Of a stretch of DNA of 49,199 nucleotides, positions 8,784-16,837 are shown one piece after another. Each line of letters begins with the position of its first letter. Position 1 is the stretch's first letter. Position numbers and translations under genes: made by a program. Under the pieces are notes generated by a model. It ran no database searches. It worked only from the letters and a program-made list of their open reading frames with translations, and was not told where the DNA came from. Origin of the DNA: Bacteroidales bacterium (GTDB taxonomy: Bacteria > Bacteroidota > Bacteroidia > Bacteroidales > UBA932); assembly GCA_017461285.1 (NCBI GenBank), contig JAFTYS010000098.1, forward strand, positions 1-49,199, in the 5' to 3' direction.

Positions 8784-8897
8784 AAACGATAGGGTATAAA
8801 TGAATATTGCAAATTATATTTTCAATACAACTTCTGCTCGCAAATTTAGGAATAATCATAATAAAAATGCATATATTGCAAAAAAAATGATGAAATT

Positions 8898-10541
8898 ATG
8901 AAAACTTCTTCTCTGGTGCATCTTATGATTACTGTATGTATAATATATGGATGTTCTGACAATTCTCCTAAAAGTATCTTGACAGATATAGATTCGTTTA
9001 TCCAAGAGCGACCGGATAGTGCTCTTGCCATATTGGATACGATGGATCGAGCTTCTCTCAAGACGGAACGTTTAAAAGCCCATCATGCTTTGTTGCATGC
9101 CATGGCTCTGGATAAGAACTTTATTGACGTTTCAAATGATTCTATAGCCAGAGTTGCTGTTGACTACTATGCAACTCGTGGCTCTCGAAAATCCTACGCA
9201 CGATCTCTGTATTATCTTGGATTAGCATACTTCTATCAGGAAGAATACACTAAGGCGATTGTTGAATTTACAAAAGCAGAGTCTGTGGCCGTAACTAGTG
9301 ATAGTCTTTATTTGGGGTTTTCCAAGGTTGGATTGGCAGATACATATGCATGTACTTTTAACCATGTTGAGGAAGAAAAGAATCTACTAGATGCTTATGA
9401 GATATTTCGCGTGTTGCCAGAAAGATATTATTCACAAGCAGTTTTATTAAGATTATCCCAGGTATATTATGAGACGGGCAGAATTCATAAGGCAGAAGAT
9501 ATAGTTACTACGTTTATTAATGATAGTACTGCTACAAATAATATCAAGTCTTCAGCAATGGTGTCTTTGGCTTATATTAATGTAATCAAAGATAATCCTG
9601 ATTATCTTTATGCTGATGCCCTGTTTAGAAGAAATTATAATCAATACGATGGGGATAACATGACAATAAAGCATTATTGGTCGTGGGTATATTCGCTATA
9701 CGAAACAGGAAGGAAAATTGAAGCTCAAGAAATAATAGATCAAATCGTAGATAAGGAACCAGAATCAACATCATATTGGCAATATAAGATTGCAAAATTA
9801 GATGGTGAAATTGGGGCAGCGCTTGACTATTATGAACAGTGTGTCAAATATAACGATGATAAAGCTGCAGATATGATGGAGCAATCTATAGCTTTGTCTC
9901 AAAGAGATTTTTATGAGTCTTTGGTTGAAAATTACGAGTATAAGGCACGCAATGCTCGATTAACTACCATCATTATCATTTTGGCTTTTATTTTTTCATC
10001 ATTACTTGTATTTGTTCTTGTCCGAATATATGTAAAGAAGCAAGAATTCGTGAAAGAGAAGAATCTGCTGTATATCAGTGAGATAAGACGTCAGTTAGAA
10101 GAAGCTAAAAGAGAAGACTACCCTCTGTTGAAGAAAAAATATCTGTCCCTTTACAGAAGGAAATTTGAGATGATTGGTACCTTGTATGAACACTTGATGA
10201 ACTCTAAAGATCTGATTAATATTGAGGAGTCTATTTATAAGAAGGTGGATGCTCTTGTCATAAATTTCACGCAGGATTATAAGGATAGTAAGAAGTTTGA
10301 GGCTATGCTTGATGAGGATCTGGACAATATCATGTCAAATCTGCGTTCTGAAGTCCCGGATCTCAAGCCCAAAGATTATTCTATTTTCAGTCTTTTTGTA
10401 ATAGGCTTTGATGTAACTACGATATCTCATCTTCTGAATACCACTATGAATACGATCTATATCCGCAAGTCAAGGATTAAACACCATATAGAGGAGTTGA
10501 ATCCTCCCCATAAAACACAGTTTCTTGATGCATTAAGCTGA
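8898..10541 (+). CDS. TPR membrane regulator with C-terminal HTH
   Basis: A 547-residue protein of a common Bacteroidota architecture. A signal with possible lipobox IYGC (Cys19) is followed by TPR-like helical repeats to about residue 340 (for example SYARSLYYLGLAYFYQEEYT). A membrane segment lies at about 354-378 (LTTIIIILAFIFSSLLVFVL) and a charged coiled stretch at about 380-450. The C-terminus (about 495-535, LKPKDYSIFSLFVIGFDVTT then MNTIYIRKSRIKHHI) resembles a LuxR-type helix-turn-helix. This suggests sensing outside the membrane and DNA binding in the cytoplasm. It is the first gene of an AT-rich island and precedes three exported proteins that it may control. The architecture is well supported; the target genes are inference. 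Confidence 0.75.
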   Translation: MKTSSLVHLMITVCIIYGCSDNSPKSILTDIDSFIQERPDSALAILDTMDRASLKTERLKAHHALLHAMALDKNFIDVSNDSIARVAVDYYATRGSRKSYARSLYYLGLAYFYQEEYTKAIVEFTKAESVAVTSDSLYLGFSKVGLADTYACTFNHVEEEKNLLDAYEIFRVLPERYYSQAVLLRLSQVYYETGRIHKAEDIVTTFINDSTATNNIKSSAMVSLAYINVIKDNPDYLYADALFRRNYNQYDGDNMTIKHYWSWVYSLYETGRKIEAQEIIDQIVDKEPESTSYWQYKIAKLDGEIGAALDYYEQCVKYNDDKAADMMEQSIALSQRDFYESLVENYEYKARNARLTTIIIILAFIFSSLLVFVLVRIYVKKQEFVKEKNLLYISEIRRQLEEAKREDYPLLKKKYLSLYRRKFEMIGTLYEHLMNSKDLINIEESIYKKVDALVINFTQDYKDSKKFEAMLDEDLDNIMSNLRSEVPDLKPKDYSIFSLFVIGFDVTTISHLLNTTMNTIYIRKSRIKHHIEELNPPHKTQFLDALS

Positions 10542-10580
10542 TTTTCATCTTTCAAATACATTTCTTAATCCATTATTATT

Positions 10581-10678
10581 CAATGAGTTGCAAACTCTTG
10601 AAAGATTAACTGTCTTTCGGTTTTTGCAACTCATTGGCTATCAGTTGTTTATGCTTTCAAAAATTAGATTTTTGAAAG
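10581..10678. repeat. Two strong hairpins between regulator and DUF3244 gene
   Basis: CAATGAGTTGCAAA (10581-10594) is perfectly repeated inverted as TTTGCAACTCATTG (10623-10636), with an inner GAAAGA/TCTTTC pair. A second hairpin, CTTTCAAAAAT/ATTTTTGAAAG (10654-10664 with 10668-10678), has a 3-base loop. They fill the 212-base gap. One may be a terminator for the regulator gene; the first may be an operator-like or RNA element. Confidence 0.6.
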
Positions 10679-10753
10679 ACCGTAAACGGCCTGTTTTCAT
10701 TGTCGTTCCGGATCATGCAGATATATTTGTCATGAATTTTAAAACCAACAATT

Positions 10754-11131
10754 ATGAGAAAGTTAATTATTCTATTGGTGGCTATATTGCTACCATTCTC
10801 TCCCTTATTAAAGGCGGATGAGAGACCTGAATCCATTAGAATTTCACTTGATACCAAACCAGTGAAAAATGTGCGGTCCTTAAAGCCAGCTGTTATTGAG
10901 TCGTGTTATTTGCGTATGCTTTCCGGTATCCAAACAGTAGTAACAAAAGAACAAGGAGATATTTATATGTATGTATCTAATATCACTACTGGAGAATCTT
11001 GGAGTTATTCATTTGATTCTGTAATGGAACCCCAGTCATTCATTCAACTTTCGGGAAATTCCGGTTATTATGAAGTTGAGTACGTCACCGAGTCGGGTGA
11101 TATTTATTATGGTGTATTTATAATTGAATAA
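10754..11131 (+). CDS. Small secreted DUF3244-like protein
   Basis: A 125-residue exported protein. Residues 1-21 (MRKLIILLVAILLPFSPLLKA) are a signal peptide. The mature part is a compact all-beta sequence (YMYVSNITTGESWSYSFDSV, then YYEVEYVTESGDIYYGVFIIE) like the DUF3244 family, small proteins often found beside TPR regulators in Bacteroidales. Its stop TAA shares a base with a potential start of the next gene, indicating an operon. Base composition is AT-rich like its neighbours and unlike the flanking housekeeping genes. No biochemical role can be given. Confidence 0.68.
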   Translation: MRKLIILLVAILLPFSPLLKADERPESIRISLDTKPVKNVRSLKPAVIESCYLRMLSGIQTVVTKEQGDIYMYVSNITTGESWSYSFDSVMEPQSFIQLSGNSGYYEVEYVTESGDIYYGVFIIE

Positions 11132-11139
11132 TGTTTGTT

Positions 11140-12522
11140 ATGAAAAATCTATCTATCATTTGTGTGTTCTTTTGCATTCTTACAATTTCATGTGAGAAGA
11201 ATATTAGCGAAAAACTTGAAAATCGTGTACAGGGATCAATATTGAGTCCCTCTGAACCGCTAGAGTATGCTTCTGTAGAGGAGTTACTTAATGCCATCTA
11301 TTCCCAGAATATTGATGTCAGATCCTCAGATTTTGTTTCCTATGCTGAAACTGTTATGCAGGAAGACGGGTATGATGACTTACCTTGGGCAATCAATAGC
11401 GTGAATTTCGCATCTATTCTTAATTCTGAAGGAGAAGTTATTTTTGACGATGTGTTTCTTAAGTTGTGTCGTTATGGTATAATTTATGCTCCTGTGACAA
11501 AAATAGATAATGCCAGAAACTATGCTTTATATGACGAGTGTACTGACTTGGTGCAAATGACTGCTTCTATTCCATCCTATTTGTCAGATGCAGACTGTAC
11601 TTTTTCATTTATCAATGACTCGGATATATATGTATATGATACTTTTGGTATTATTTCAGGTACAGATACTAATGCATTGGACACAAAAGTATTAGCACCG
11701 GAAATGGTTGATTATAAAGAATATCGTTTTGATCAGGAAGATATATTAGTTAAGGATAATAAAATAAAGTGGAAGAGGGATTTTAATGTTGCGAATGGAA
11801 GTGCGCAGAAAAACAACTTTACCTCAAAAATCTGTAATGATACAAGGATATTCCAAGATAACTATGGAGTTTATTCTGAATCAGGTGTTGTTACAAAGAC
11901 AATGAAAAAGAATGTATTAGGAATATGGTCTAAGTTTGAGAATCAGGTAAATGCCGGTATCATTGATTTGGTTTTATGTGAGGAAGGTGTAATTATTAGA
12001 AGAGCAACAGTTTTACCGGATCATCCGTATAACAATTTTATGGACATAAACAAGTTCAAGATCGACATTGCTGGTGAACTTGCAAATAGAGAACTGATTT
12101 TAGCCACTGTTACAAATTATACCGAATCTGCAGTTCTGAATATGACAAATGGGCAATATGAGACCTTAAAGGAAAACATACTTAACTGGGCACGACAAAA
12201 AGGAGTATCAATCACTAAACTACATGGTATTCGTTTCTATAATGATGTAAATGACAGGTGTTATATCAGACTGGATAATGAAGAATTCAGCGGTGTAGAA
12301 AAAGATATGAGAGTGCTTGTTAATTATTTCTGGGGAGGGGCGCAAATTAATGGACACGACTCTTTGCTGGGTTCAGGAATAACCGGAGGTACTGATATTG
12401 ATGGAAAAACACACCCGTATCATGTACAAAAAGTCACTATGTATGGTTCCTCTGAATACGGAGGGGAAGAAAGAGGATCGCGACTATTTTATAACTATAA
12501 TCACAATAAACATTTTAATTAA
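11140..12522 (+). CDS. Unrecognised island lipoprotein
   Basis: A 460-residue lipoprotein not recognised from any family. The start at 11140 gives the signal MKNLSIICVFFCILTISC (lipid Cys18); an ATG at 11131, overlapping the upstream stop, would add three residues. No catalytic motif or repeat is visible. The protein is acidic and mixed alpha/beta. The C-terminal 60 residues are rich in glycine, histidine and tyrosine (FWGGAQINGHDSLLGSGITG, then NYNHNKHFN), which could suggest metal or surface interaction but proves nothing. It lies between the DUF3244-like gene and a small barrel gene (2-base gap), so the three are probably co-transcribed and co-exported. Confidence 0.75.
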   Translation: MKNLSIICVFFCILTISCEKNISEKLENRVQGSILSPSEPLEYASVEELLNAIYSQNIDVRSSDFVSYAETVMQEDGYDDLPWAINSVNFASILNSEGEVIFDDVFLKLCRYGIIYAPVTKIDNARNYALYDECTDLVQMTASIPSYLSDADCTFSFINDSDIYVYDTFGIISGTDTNALDTKVLAPEMVDYKEYRFDQEDILVKDNKIKWKRDFNVANGSAQKNNFTSKICNDTRIFQDNYGVYSESGVVTKTMKKNVLGIWSKFENQVNAGIIDLVLCEEGVIIRRATVLPDHPYNNFMDINKFKIDIAGELANRELILATVTNYTESAVLNMTNGQYETLKENILNWARQKGVSITKLHGIRFYNDVNDRCYIRLDNEEFSGVEKDMRVLVNYFWGGAQINGHDSLLGSGITGGTDIDGKTHPYHVQKVTMYGSSEYGGEERGSRLFYNYNHNKHFN

Positions 12523-12524
12523 TT

Positions 12525-13022
12525 ATGAAAAAGGTACTAGTATTCTTTGCCATTCTTATGGCTTCTTTCAGATTGGGCGCCCAGGAGAATATTTGGATTG
12601 CTGAAATAGGAACCTGGGGTGACTCCGTAAATGCGTCTGTAACTTATGATCATTGCTGCTTTAAAGGCTTTTATGTAGGAGCGGGAGCCGGTCTGACTTG
12701 GAATTTTGCTTATCCTGTGTCATATCAGGTAAACGGAACAATTGGTCCGACCTATAATTCAAGGGCACTGGTACCGGTTTATGCTGACGTGAAATATTAT
12801 TTGGGCCAGAAGAAAATATGCCCTTTCATAGATTTAAAAGGAGGATTATTGTCTGATTACACTCACAAGGAGGTGGGCTTTTTTGTCCGCCCTGCATTGG
12901 GCTTGAATATAAAGAAAACAGGTATTAATCTGGGATTCGAATACAATAATCTGAAAGGCTCACCTTTAAGCAGTGGTGATTCTATGATGAGAGGATATTT
13001 AGGCATTTCATATACATTTTAA
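12525..13022 (+). CDS. Small outer-membrane beta-barrel protein
   Basis: A 165-residue protein with signal peptide (MKKVLVFFAILMASFRLGAQ). The short amphipathic strands (GFYVGAGAGLTWNF, VYADVKYYLG, FFVRPALGLNIKK, GINLGFEYNNL) and the end MMRGYLGISYTF match an eight-stranded OmpA/OmpX-like barrel with C-terminal Phe. It is the last gene of the AT-rich island. A barrel encoded after a lipoprotein and a DUF3244 protein suggests a surface assembly, but the role is unknown. Confidence 0.7.
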   Translation: MKKVLVFFAILMASFRLGAQENIWIAEIGTWGDSVNASVTYDHCCFKGFYVGAGAGLTWNFAYPVSYQVNGTIGPTYNSRALVPVYADVKYYLGQKKICPFIDLKGGLLSDYTHKEVGFFVRPALGLNIKKTGINLGFEYNNLKGSPLSSGDSMMRGYLGISYTF

Positions 13023-13026
13023 TTTG

Positions 13027-13051
13027 CCCGATTTTTGCTATATTTATCGGG
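13027..13051 (+). terminator. Possible hairpin terminator at the island's right edge
   Basis: CCCGAT (13027-13032) pairs with ATCGGG (13046-13051). There is no trailing T run, so termination is uncertain. It marks the switch from AT-rich to normal composition. Confidence 0.3.
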
Positions 13052-13061
13052 AATATTAAAA

Positions 13062-13778
13062 ATGACGGATATGGAAAAAGGAAAATTCTACAGCGGCCTG
13101 TTCATCATGATCGGCCTTATCGTCATCGGCTTCCATATGTCGGGGGCCGTTGGGAAGTATCGTTCATATGACCGTACGGTCAACGTGAAAGGTCTGTGCG
13201 AGAAGGAAGTGAAGGCCGACAAGGTCATATGGCCGGTGGTGTACAGGGTCATGGCGAACGACATCCAGTCGGTCTATGACCAGACCGACAGGAACAATGC
13301 ATCAATCGTCGCTTTCCTGAAGGCCGGAGGCATCGATGATGCCGAAATTACCGTATCTGTTCCGGAGATTTCCGATAAGTATGCATCGGAATATGGAAGC
13401 AATGACAGGACTTTCCGTTACATCGCCAAGAATGTCATCACCGTATGCACTTCGGATGTCGACGAGGTTCTTGCCCTTATGTCGGAGCAGTCGGACCTTC
13501 TCAAGAAGGGGATTGTGATCGGAGGAAGCAGCCAGTGGGAAAACCCTGTCGAGTTCAAGTATGAGGGACTGAACGGCATAAAGCCTGAAATGATAGAGGA
13601 GGCGACCCGCAATGCGCGTGAGGCCGCCGAGAAGTTCGCAAAGGATTCAGACAGCAAGCTTGGCAAGATAAAGACAGCAAACCAGGGAACCTTCACGATC
13701 GAGAACCGCGACAGTAACACCCCGTACATCAAGAAGATACGCGTCGTGACCTCCGTCACATATTACCTTAAGAACTAG
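13062..13778 (+). CDS. SIMPL (DUF541) domain protein
   Basis: A 238-residue envelope protein. The ATG at 13062 is used; an in-frame TTG at 13035 lies inside the preceding hairpin. One membrane anchor or signal (FYSGLFIMIGLIVIGFHMSGAV) is followed by a SIMPL/DUF541 domain: VNVKGLCEKEVKADKVIWPV at the start, then IVAFLKAGGIDDAEITVS, IEEATRNAREAAEKFAKDS and a C-terminal VTSVTYYLKN. Proteins of this family are periplasmic, form oligomers and have been linked to oxidative stress, but no reaction is known. It is one base from the next gene, so an operon with the plug protein is likely. Confidence 0.85.
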   Translation: MTDMEKGKFYSGLFIMIGLIVIGFHMSGAVGKYRSYDRTVNVKGLCEKEVKADKVIWPVVYRVMANDIQSVYDQTDRNNASIVAFLKAGGIDDAEITVSVPEISDKYASEYGSNDRTFRYIAKNVITVCTSDVDEVLALMSEQSDLLKKGIVIGGSSQWENPVEFKYEGLNGIKPEMIEEATRNAREAAEKFAKDSDSKLGKIKTANQGTFTIENRDSNTPYIKKIRVVTSVTYYLKN

Positions 13779-13779
13779 A

Positions 13780-14307
13780 ATGACTATGAAACGGATATCA
13801 GCTTTTATTTTTGCTGCATTGATTCTGCTTCCGCTTTCCTATTCTGTGCAGGCTCAGGGCAGAAAGGAAGAACGTAAGGCACGGAAGGAAATCCGCAGAC
13901 AGGAGCGTGCCATCAGGGATTCACTTCTGCTGATGATGTCAGAGAACGAGTCAGTGAATGTCGGTTATGGATCCACTAAGAAGAAGAATCTTACGACTTC
14001 CGTCTCTTCCGTCAAAGCTAAGAATACGGAAACGAATGGTTATAGCCATGTCGCTGAATATCTTCAGGGACGTGTGCCAGGCTTGATTGTAAGAAAGGTT
14101 GGTGGTTCTTATAAGTTCACCATCAGAGGAATCAATTCGATCAATTCATCTACGGACCCTCTGCTTATAGTCGACGGGTGTACGGTGAATGATATTGATT
14201 ATCTGAACCCTAAAGACATAAAGTCTGTCGAGGTGCTCAAGGATGCTTCAGCTTCAATCTATGGCAGCCGAGGTGCGTGTGGAGTAATCCTCATCACCAC
14301 AAAATAG
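13780..14307 (+). CDS. Free-standing TonB receptor plug-domain protein
   Basis: A 175-residue protein consisting of a signal peptide (to about residue 26, VQAQ), a highly charged segment (RKEERKARKEIRRQERAIRD) and a SusC-type plug domain. The plug hallmarks are intact: AEYLQGRVPGLIVRK, FTIRGINSINSSTDPLLIVD and SVEVLKDASASIYGSRGACG, ending VILITTK exactly where a receptor barrel would begin. No barrel follows in any frame; the minus-strand fusion gene starts here instead. Small plug-only proteins are known in Bacteroidota. Its last 54 bases overlap the 3' end of the convergent gene. Either a functional isolated plug or the relic of a truncated receptor is possible; the clean stop and intact signal favour function. 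Confidence 0.8.
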   Translation: MTMKRISAFIFAALILLPLSYSVQAQGRKEERKARKEIRRQERAIRDSLLLMMSENESVNVGYGSTKKKNLTTSVSSVKAKNTETNGYSHVAEYLQGRVPGLIVRKVGGSYKFTIRGINSINSSTDPLLIVDGCTVNDIDYLNPKDIKSVEVLKDASASIYGSRGACGVILITTK

Positions 14308-16344
14308 AATATTGCCGTCCTCATCATAGTACAGCCTGTCTACGCAGACGGAGCGACGGATTGAACAGGCTCCTGCCAGCTGGGGATTGTTCTCTATATC
14401 AAGATTCCTGCGGCTCAGATCGGCTGTATGGTAGAATATGAACCATTCACCACGGTATTCCACTATGCTGTGGTGATTGGTTCCGCTGTTTACAGGCCCC
14501 AGTATCACACCCTTATACTCGTACGGTCCGAGAGGGGAGTCGGAAACCGCATATGCAATCTGCGGCTGGTGGCCGGTAAACGGACTGTTGGAGTATGACA
14601 TGTAGTACTTGCCGTCTTTCTTATGTACCCAGACAGCTTCGAAGAATTCTTCCAGTCCTTCTATGATATGTACTTCTCCATCATATGAGGTCATGTCTTC
14701 GTTAAGCTTTATCGCACAGACCGTGTTCTGGCCCATGAACAGGTAGGCCTGGCCGTCGTCATCGATGAATACGCAAGGGTCTATGAAATCGCGGTCGCAT
14801 ATGACTCCCGGCGAATCGATGGAAATGAGAGGATGTCCAAGAGGATCCTCGAACGGTCCTGTAGGACTGTCGCTGACAGCAACTCCGATATGCTTCCTGT
14901 CTGTAGGATAGTAGAGATAGTACTTTCCCCCGCGCTCGATACAGTCTGGAGCCCAGGCAGCTTCGTGTGCCCAGGTTGTCTGCTCGATGGGATTGAACGC
15001 CACTCCATGATCGGTAAATTCAACCATGTCGACAGTGCTGAACACATGATAGTCGATCATATCGAAACCTTTTGCATCGTCACGGTCATGACTGGGATAG
15101 ACATATAATGTGTCTCCGAATACGCGGGCTGACGGGTCGGCGGTGTAGATATTGGTAATCACCGGGTTAGGCCCTAATTCGAATGCGCTGCCTTTTGACC
15201 TGTCTTTGGATGATGCTGCTGATTCAGAAGCGGAATCCGATTCGGAACGCAATGACATCAGCACGCTTGACGGCTTGTCTGATTCGAACCTCAGGACTGA
15301 TGGGGTGAGGGTCAGCAGGCCGTCTTCCGTTATGCGGAAGACCTGGATGACCCTGTCGTCGCGACATGCTGCAAGCAGGAGCTTTCCGTCTTCGGTGATC
15401 ATGAAGTTGCGCGGATGGCGGGCTGTCCTGGTGTATCCGATCTTCTCGATCGTGCCGTCCGGACAGGTCTTGAATATCGCGATTCCGTCATTGTCAAGGC
15501 GATGGGATGTGTATAGATAATCGCCTGATGGATGGAGATGTATGTCCGCGCTGCCTCCGGCATTCACTTCGTCTGCCAGGACTTCCTGTATCAGCCTGAA
15601 CTCCGGCTGTCCGGAAGTGTATTCGATCGAGTATACCAATACGTTTCCTGAAAGTTCGGCGATGCAGTACAGTGTCCGGCCGTCCTTGCTGAATTCCATA
15701 TGACGCGGACCGCTGCCGGCAGGGCATGGGATGTCACCTTCATGGGACAGGAGGTTTTCATTGTCCAGCGATGCCTTCAGAATCCTTATGCAGTCCGATC
15801 CAAGGTCGGAAGCGAGTATCCATTCCGTGCTTTCAGGCATGGTCCTGAGCTGGTGGATATGGGATTTTTCCTGTCTTTCGGTTACCGGACCGCTTCCCTC
15901 GAACCTTAATGTCTGGCAGCAGTCCTTCAGGACTCCGTTCTCAGTAAGGAAGACGCTGACCGATCCTCCGCTGTAGTCTGCGGTCATGACATGATTTCCG
16001 TGTGTCAATATGAAGCACGGGTCGGCGCCGGTCTGACGCAGTCCTGCCGTCTTTTCCCCGTTCTTGTCGAAGGAATACAGCCCTGATTCCGCCCCGGTTT
16101 CGCTTACGGCATATATGTGTCCGTCTTTATACAGGGCATATGACGGGTTGTCTGCTTCGTAATGTCCTTTCTGTCTGAATTCGAGATCATCCGTGTCGAA
16201 TTCATAGATGTAAAGATTATCTCCGTATGTGCCGATACAGATTTCCATGCTTTTGTCTTGTGAGATGATGCTGAGAAGTACACTGCCGGCCAGAATTACT
16301 GCAGCCGCTCCGCATACCCATGTCAAGGCGGTATGGGTTTTCAT
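14254..16344 (-). CDS. Lactonase-GH43 fusion protein
   Basis: A 696-residue bifunctional protein. Residues about 8-28 are a membrane anchor or uncleaved signal. Residues 34-365 are a seven-bladed lactonase propeller (6-phosphogluconolactonase type) with SGPRHMEFSKDGRTLYCIAE, DIHLHPSGDYLYTSHR and HPRNFMITEDGKLLLAACR. A serine-rich linker (about 366-390, SESDSASESAASSKDRSK) leads to a GH43 domain with base Asp403 (TADPSA), Asp522 (IDPCVFIDDDGQAY) and acid Glu569 (FFEAVWVHKK). Each domain is full length, so this is not a chance read-through. Hydrolysis of a pentoside followed by ring opening of an oxidised sugar lactone would be a coherent pair of activities, but that is inference. Its ATG overlaps the upstream small gene's TGA (ATGA), and its 3' end overlaps the plug gene. 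Confidence 0.9.
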   Translation of the reverse strand: MKTHTALTWVCGAAAVILAGSVLLSIISQDKSMEICIGTYGDNLYIYEFDTDDLEFRQKGHYEADNPSYALYKDGHIYAVSETGAESGLYSFDKNGEKTAGLRQTGADPCFILTHGNHVMTADYSGGSVSVFLTENGVLKDCCQTLRFEGSGPVTERQEKSHIHQLRTMPESTEWILASDLGSDCIRILKASLDNENLLSHEGDIPCPAGSGPRHMEFSKDGRTLYCIAELSGNVLVYSIEYTSGQPEFRLIQEVLADEVNAGGSADIHLHPSGDYLYTSHRLDNDGIAIFKTCPDGTIEKIGYTRTARHPRNFMITEDGKLLLAACRDDRVIQVFRITEDGLLTLTPSVLRFESDKPSSVLMSLRSESDSASESAASSKDRSKGSAFELGPNPVITNIYTADPSARVFGDTLYVYPSHDRDDAKGFDMIDYHVFSTVDMVEFTDHGVAFNPIEQTTWAHEAAWAPDCIERGGKYYLYYPTDRKHIGVAVSDSPTGPFEDPLGHPLISIDSPGVICDRDFIDPCVFIDDDGQAYLFMGQNTVCAIKLNEDMTSYDGEVHIIEGLEEFFEAVWVHKKDGKYYMSYSNSPFTGHQPQIAYAVSDSPLGPYEYKGVILGPVNSGTNHHSIVEYRGEWFIFYHTADLSRRNLDIENNPQLAGACSIRRSVCVDRLYYDEDGNILFCGDEDYSTRTSAAID

Positions 16345-16589
16345 ATGTTCTTGATGGTTATGTTGCTTTTCGGTACGAAATAATAGCGGACAAGATCTGT
16401 TGCAATCTCGGGATTTTCAGCCACGATCTTTTCTGCTTTTTTCAAAGCCAGGCGAAGGCGGTGGTGGCGATAGTGGCGTCTGAACCACCCGTAGCGGTGG
16501 TTGCGGTCGCTCAGGAAGCTGAGGTCCTTGACTTCGACCACCCTCTTGTGGATCCTGTAGTCACTATGCTTTTTCTTTCCGGATTTCAT
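16341..16589 (-). CDS. Small basic protein coupled to the fusion gene
   Basis: An 82-residue protein, unrecognised. It is very basic and His/Arg-rich in the middle (RNHRYGWFRRHYRHHRLRLAL) with a more ordinary C-terminus (ENPEIATDLVRYYFVPKSN). It has no signal or membrane segment. Reality is supported by the ATGA overlap with the start of the lactonase-GH43 gene. A minus-strand TAAATTTG (plus CAAATTTA at 16609-16616) lies 20 bases upstream and could be its -7 box. It could bind nucleic acid or be a leader peptide for the downstream gene; neither is shown. Confidence 0.6.
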   Translation of the reverse strand: MKSGKKKHSDYRIHKRVVEVKDLSFLSDRNHRYGWFRRHYRHHRLRLALKKAEKIVAENPEIATDLVRYYFVPKSNITIKNI

Positions 16590-16639
16590 CAGAAGCTTTG
16601 ATTTTCTGCAAATTTAGCGAATAGTTCCGAATTTTGGAT

Positions 16640-16647
16640 TATCTTTG
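16640..16647 (+). promoter_or_regulatory. -7 box of the tRNA-Leu promoter
   Basis: TATCTTTG fits TAnnTTTG, 10 bases before the tRNA. No clean -33 match is present at 19-21 bases; TTTA at 16613-16616 is 23 bases away. Confidence 0.5.
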
Positions 16648-16657
16648 CATCCGGTTC

Positions 16658-16743
16658 GCCTTGGTGGTGGAATAGGTAGACACGCGGGACTTAAAATCCC
16701 GTGGCCAGAAATGGCCGTACGGGTTCGATTCCCGTCCGAGGCA
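16658..16743 (+). tRNA. tRNA-Leu (anticodon UAA)
   Basis: A class II tRNA of about 86 bases. Acceptor GCCTTGG pairs with CCGAGGC (one G-T pair). Anticodon stem CGGGA/TCCCG holds loop CTTAAAA with anticodon TAA. The long variable arm TGGCCAGAAATGGCC is typical of tRNA-Leu, and the T arm is CGGGTTCGATTCCCG. CCA is not encoded. Confidence 0.97.
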
Positions 16744-16747
16744 CATT

Positions 16748-16782
16748 AATCCCTTGTAATCGTTTGATTATAAGGGATTTTT
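16748..16782 (+). terminator. Terminator of tRNA-Leu
   Basis: AATCCCTT and TAATC pair with GATTA and AAGGGATT around a short loop, followed by TTTTTG. Confidence 0.75.
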
Positions 16783-16837
16783 GTTGTTGACTTCAATGCT
16801 GTCCACGTCTTATATGGTTATGCGGGATATCCCAAAG

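Noticed and set aside
8841..8848. Minus-strand -7 box (TAAATTTG) pointing into the structured gap
   Set aside because: The nearest TTTG partner is 30 bases away, too far for a Bacteroidota promoter, so no minus-strand transcript is claimed.
10588..10821. 77-codon plus-strand frame between regulator and DUF3244-like gene
   Set aside because: It begins inside the inverted repeat, overlaps the real downstream gene and looks like no protein.
14254..16344. Fusion protein as an assembly artefact joining two genes
   Set aside because: Both domains are complete, in one frame with a natural Ser-rich linker and consistent composition, so a real fusion is more likely; it still deserves comparison with relatives.
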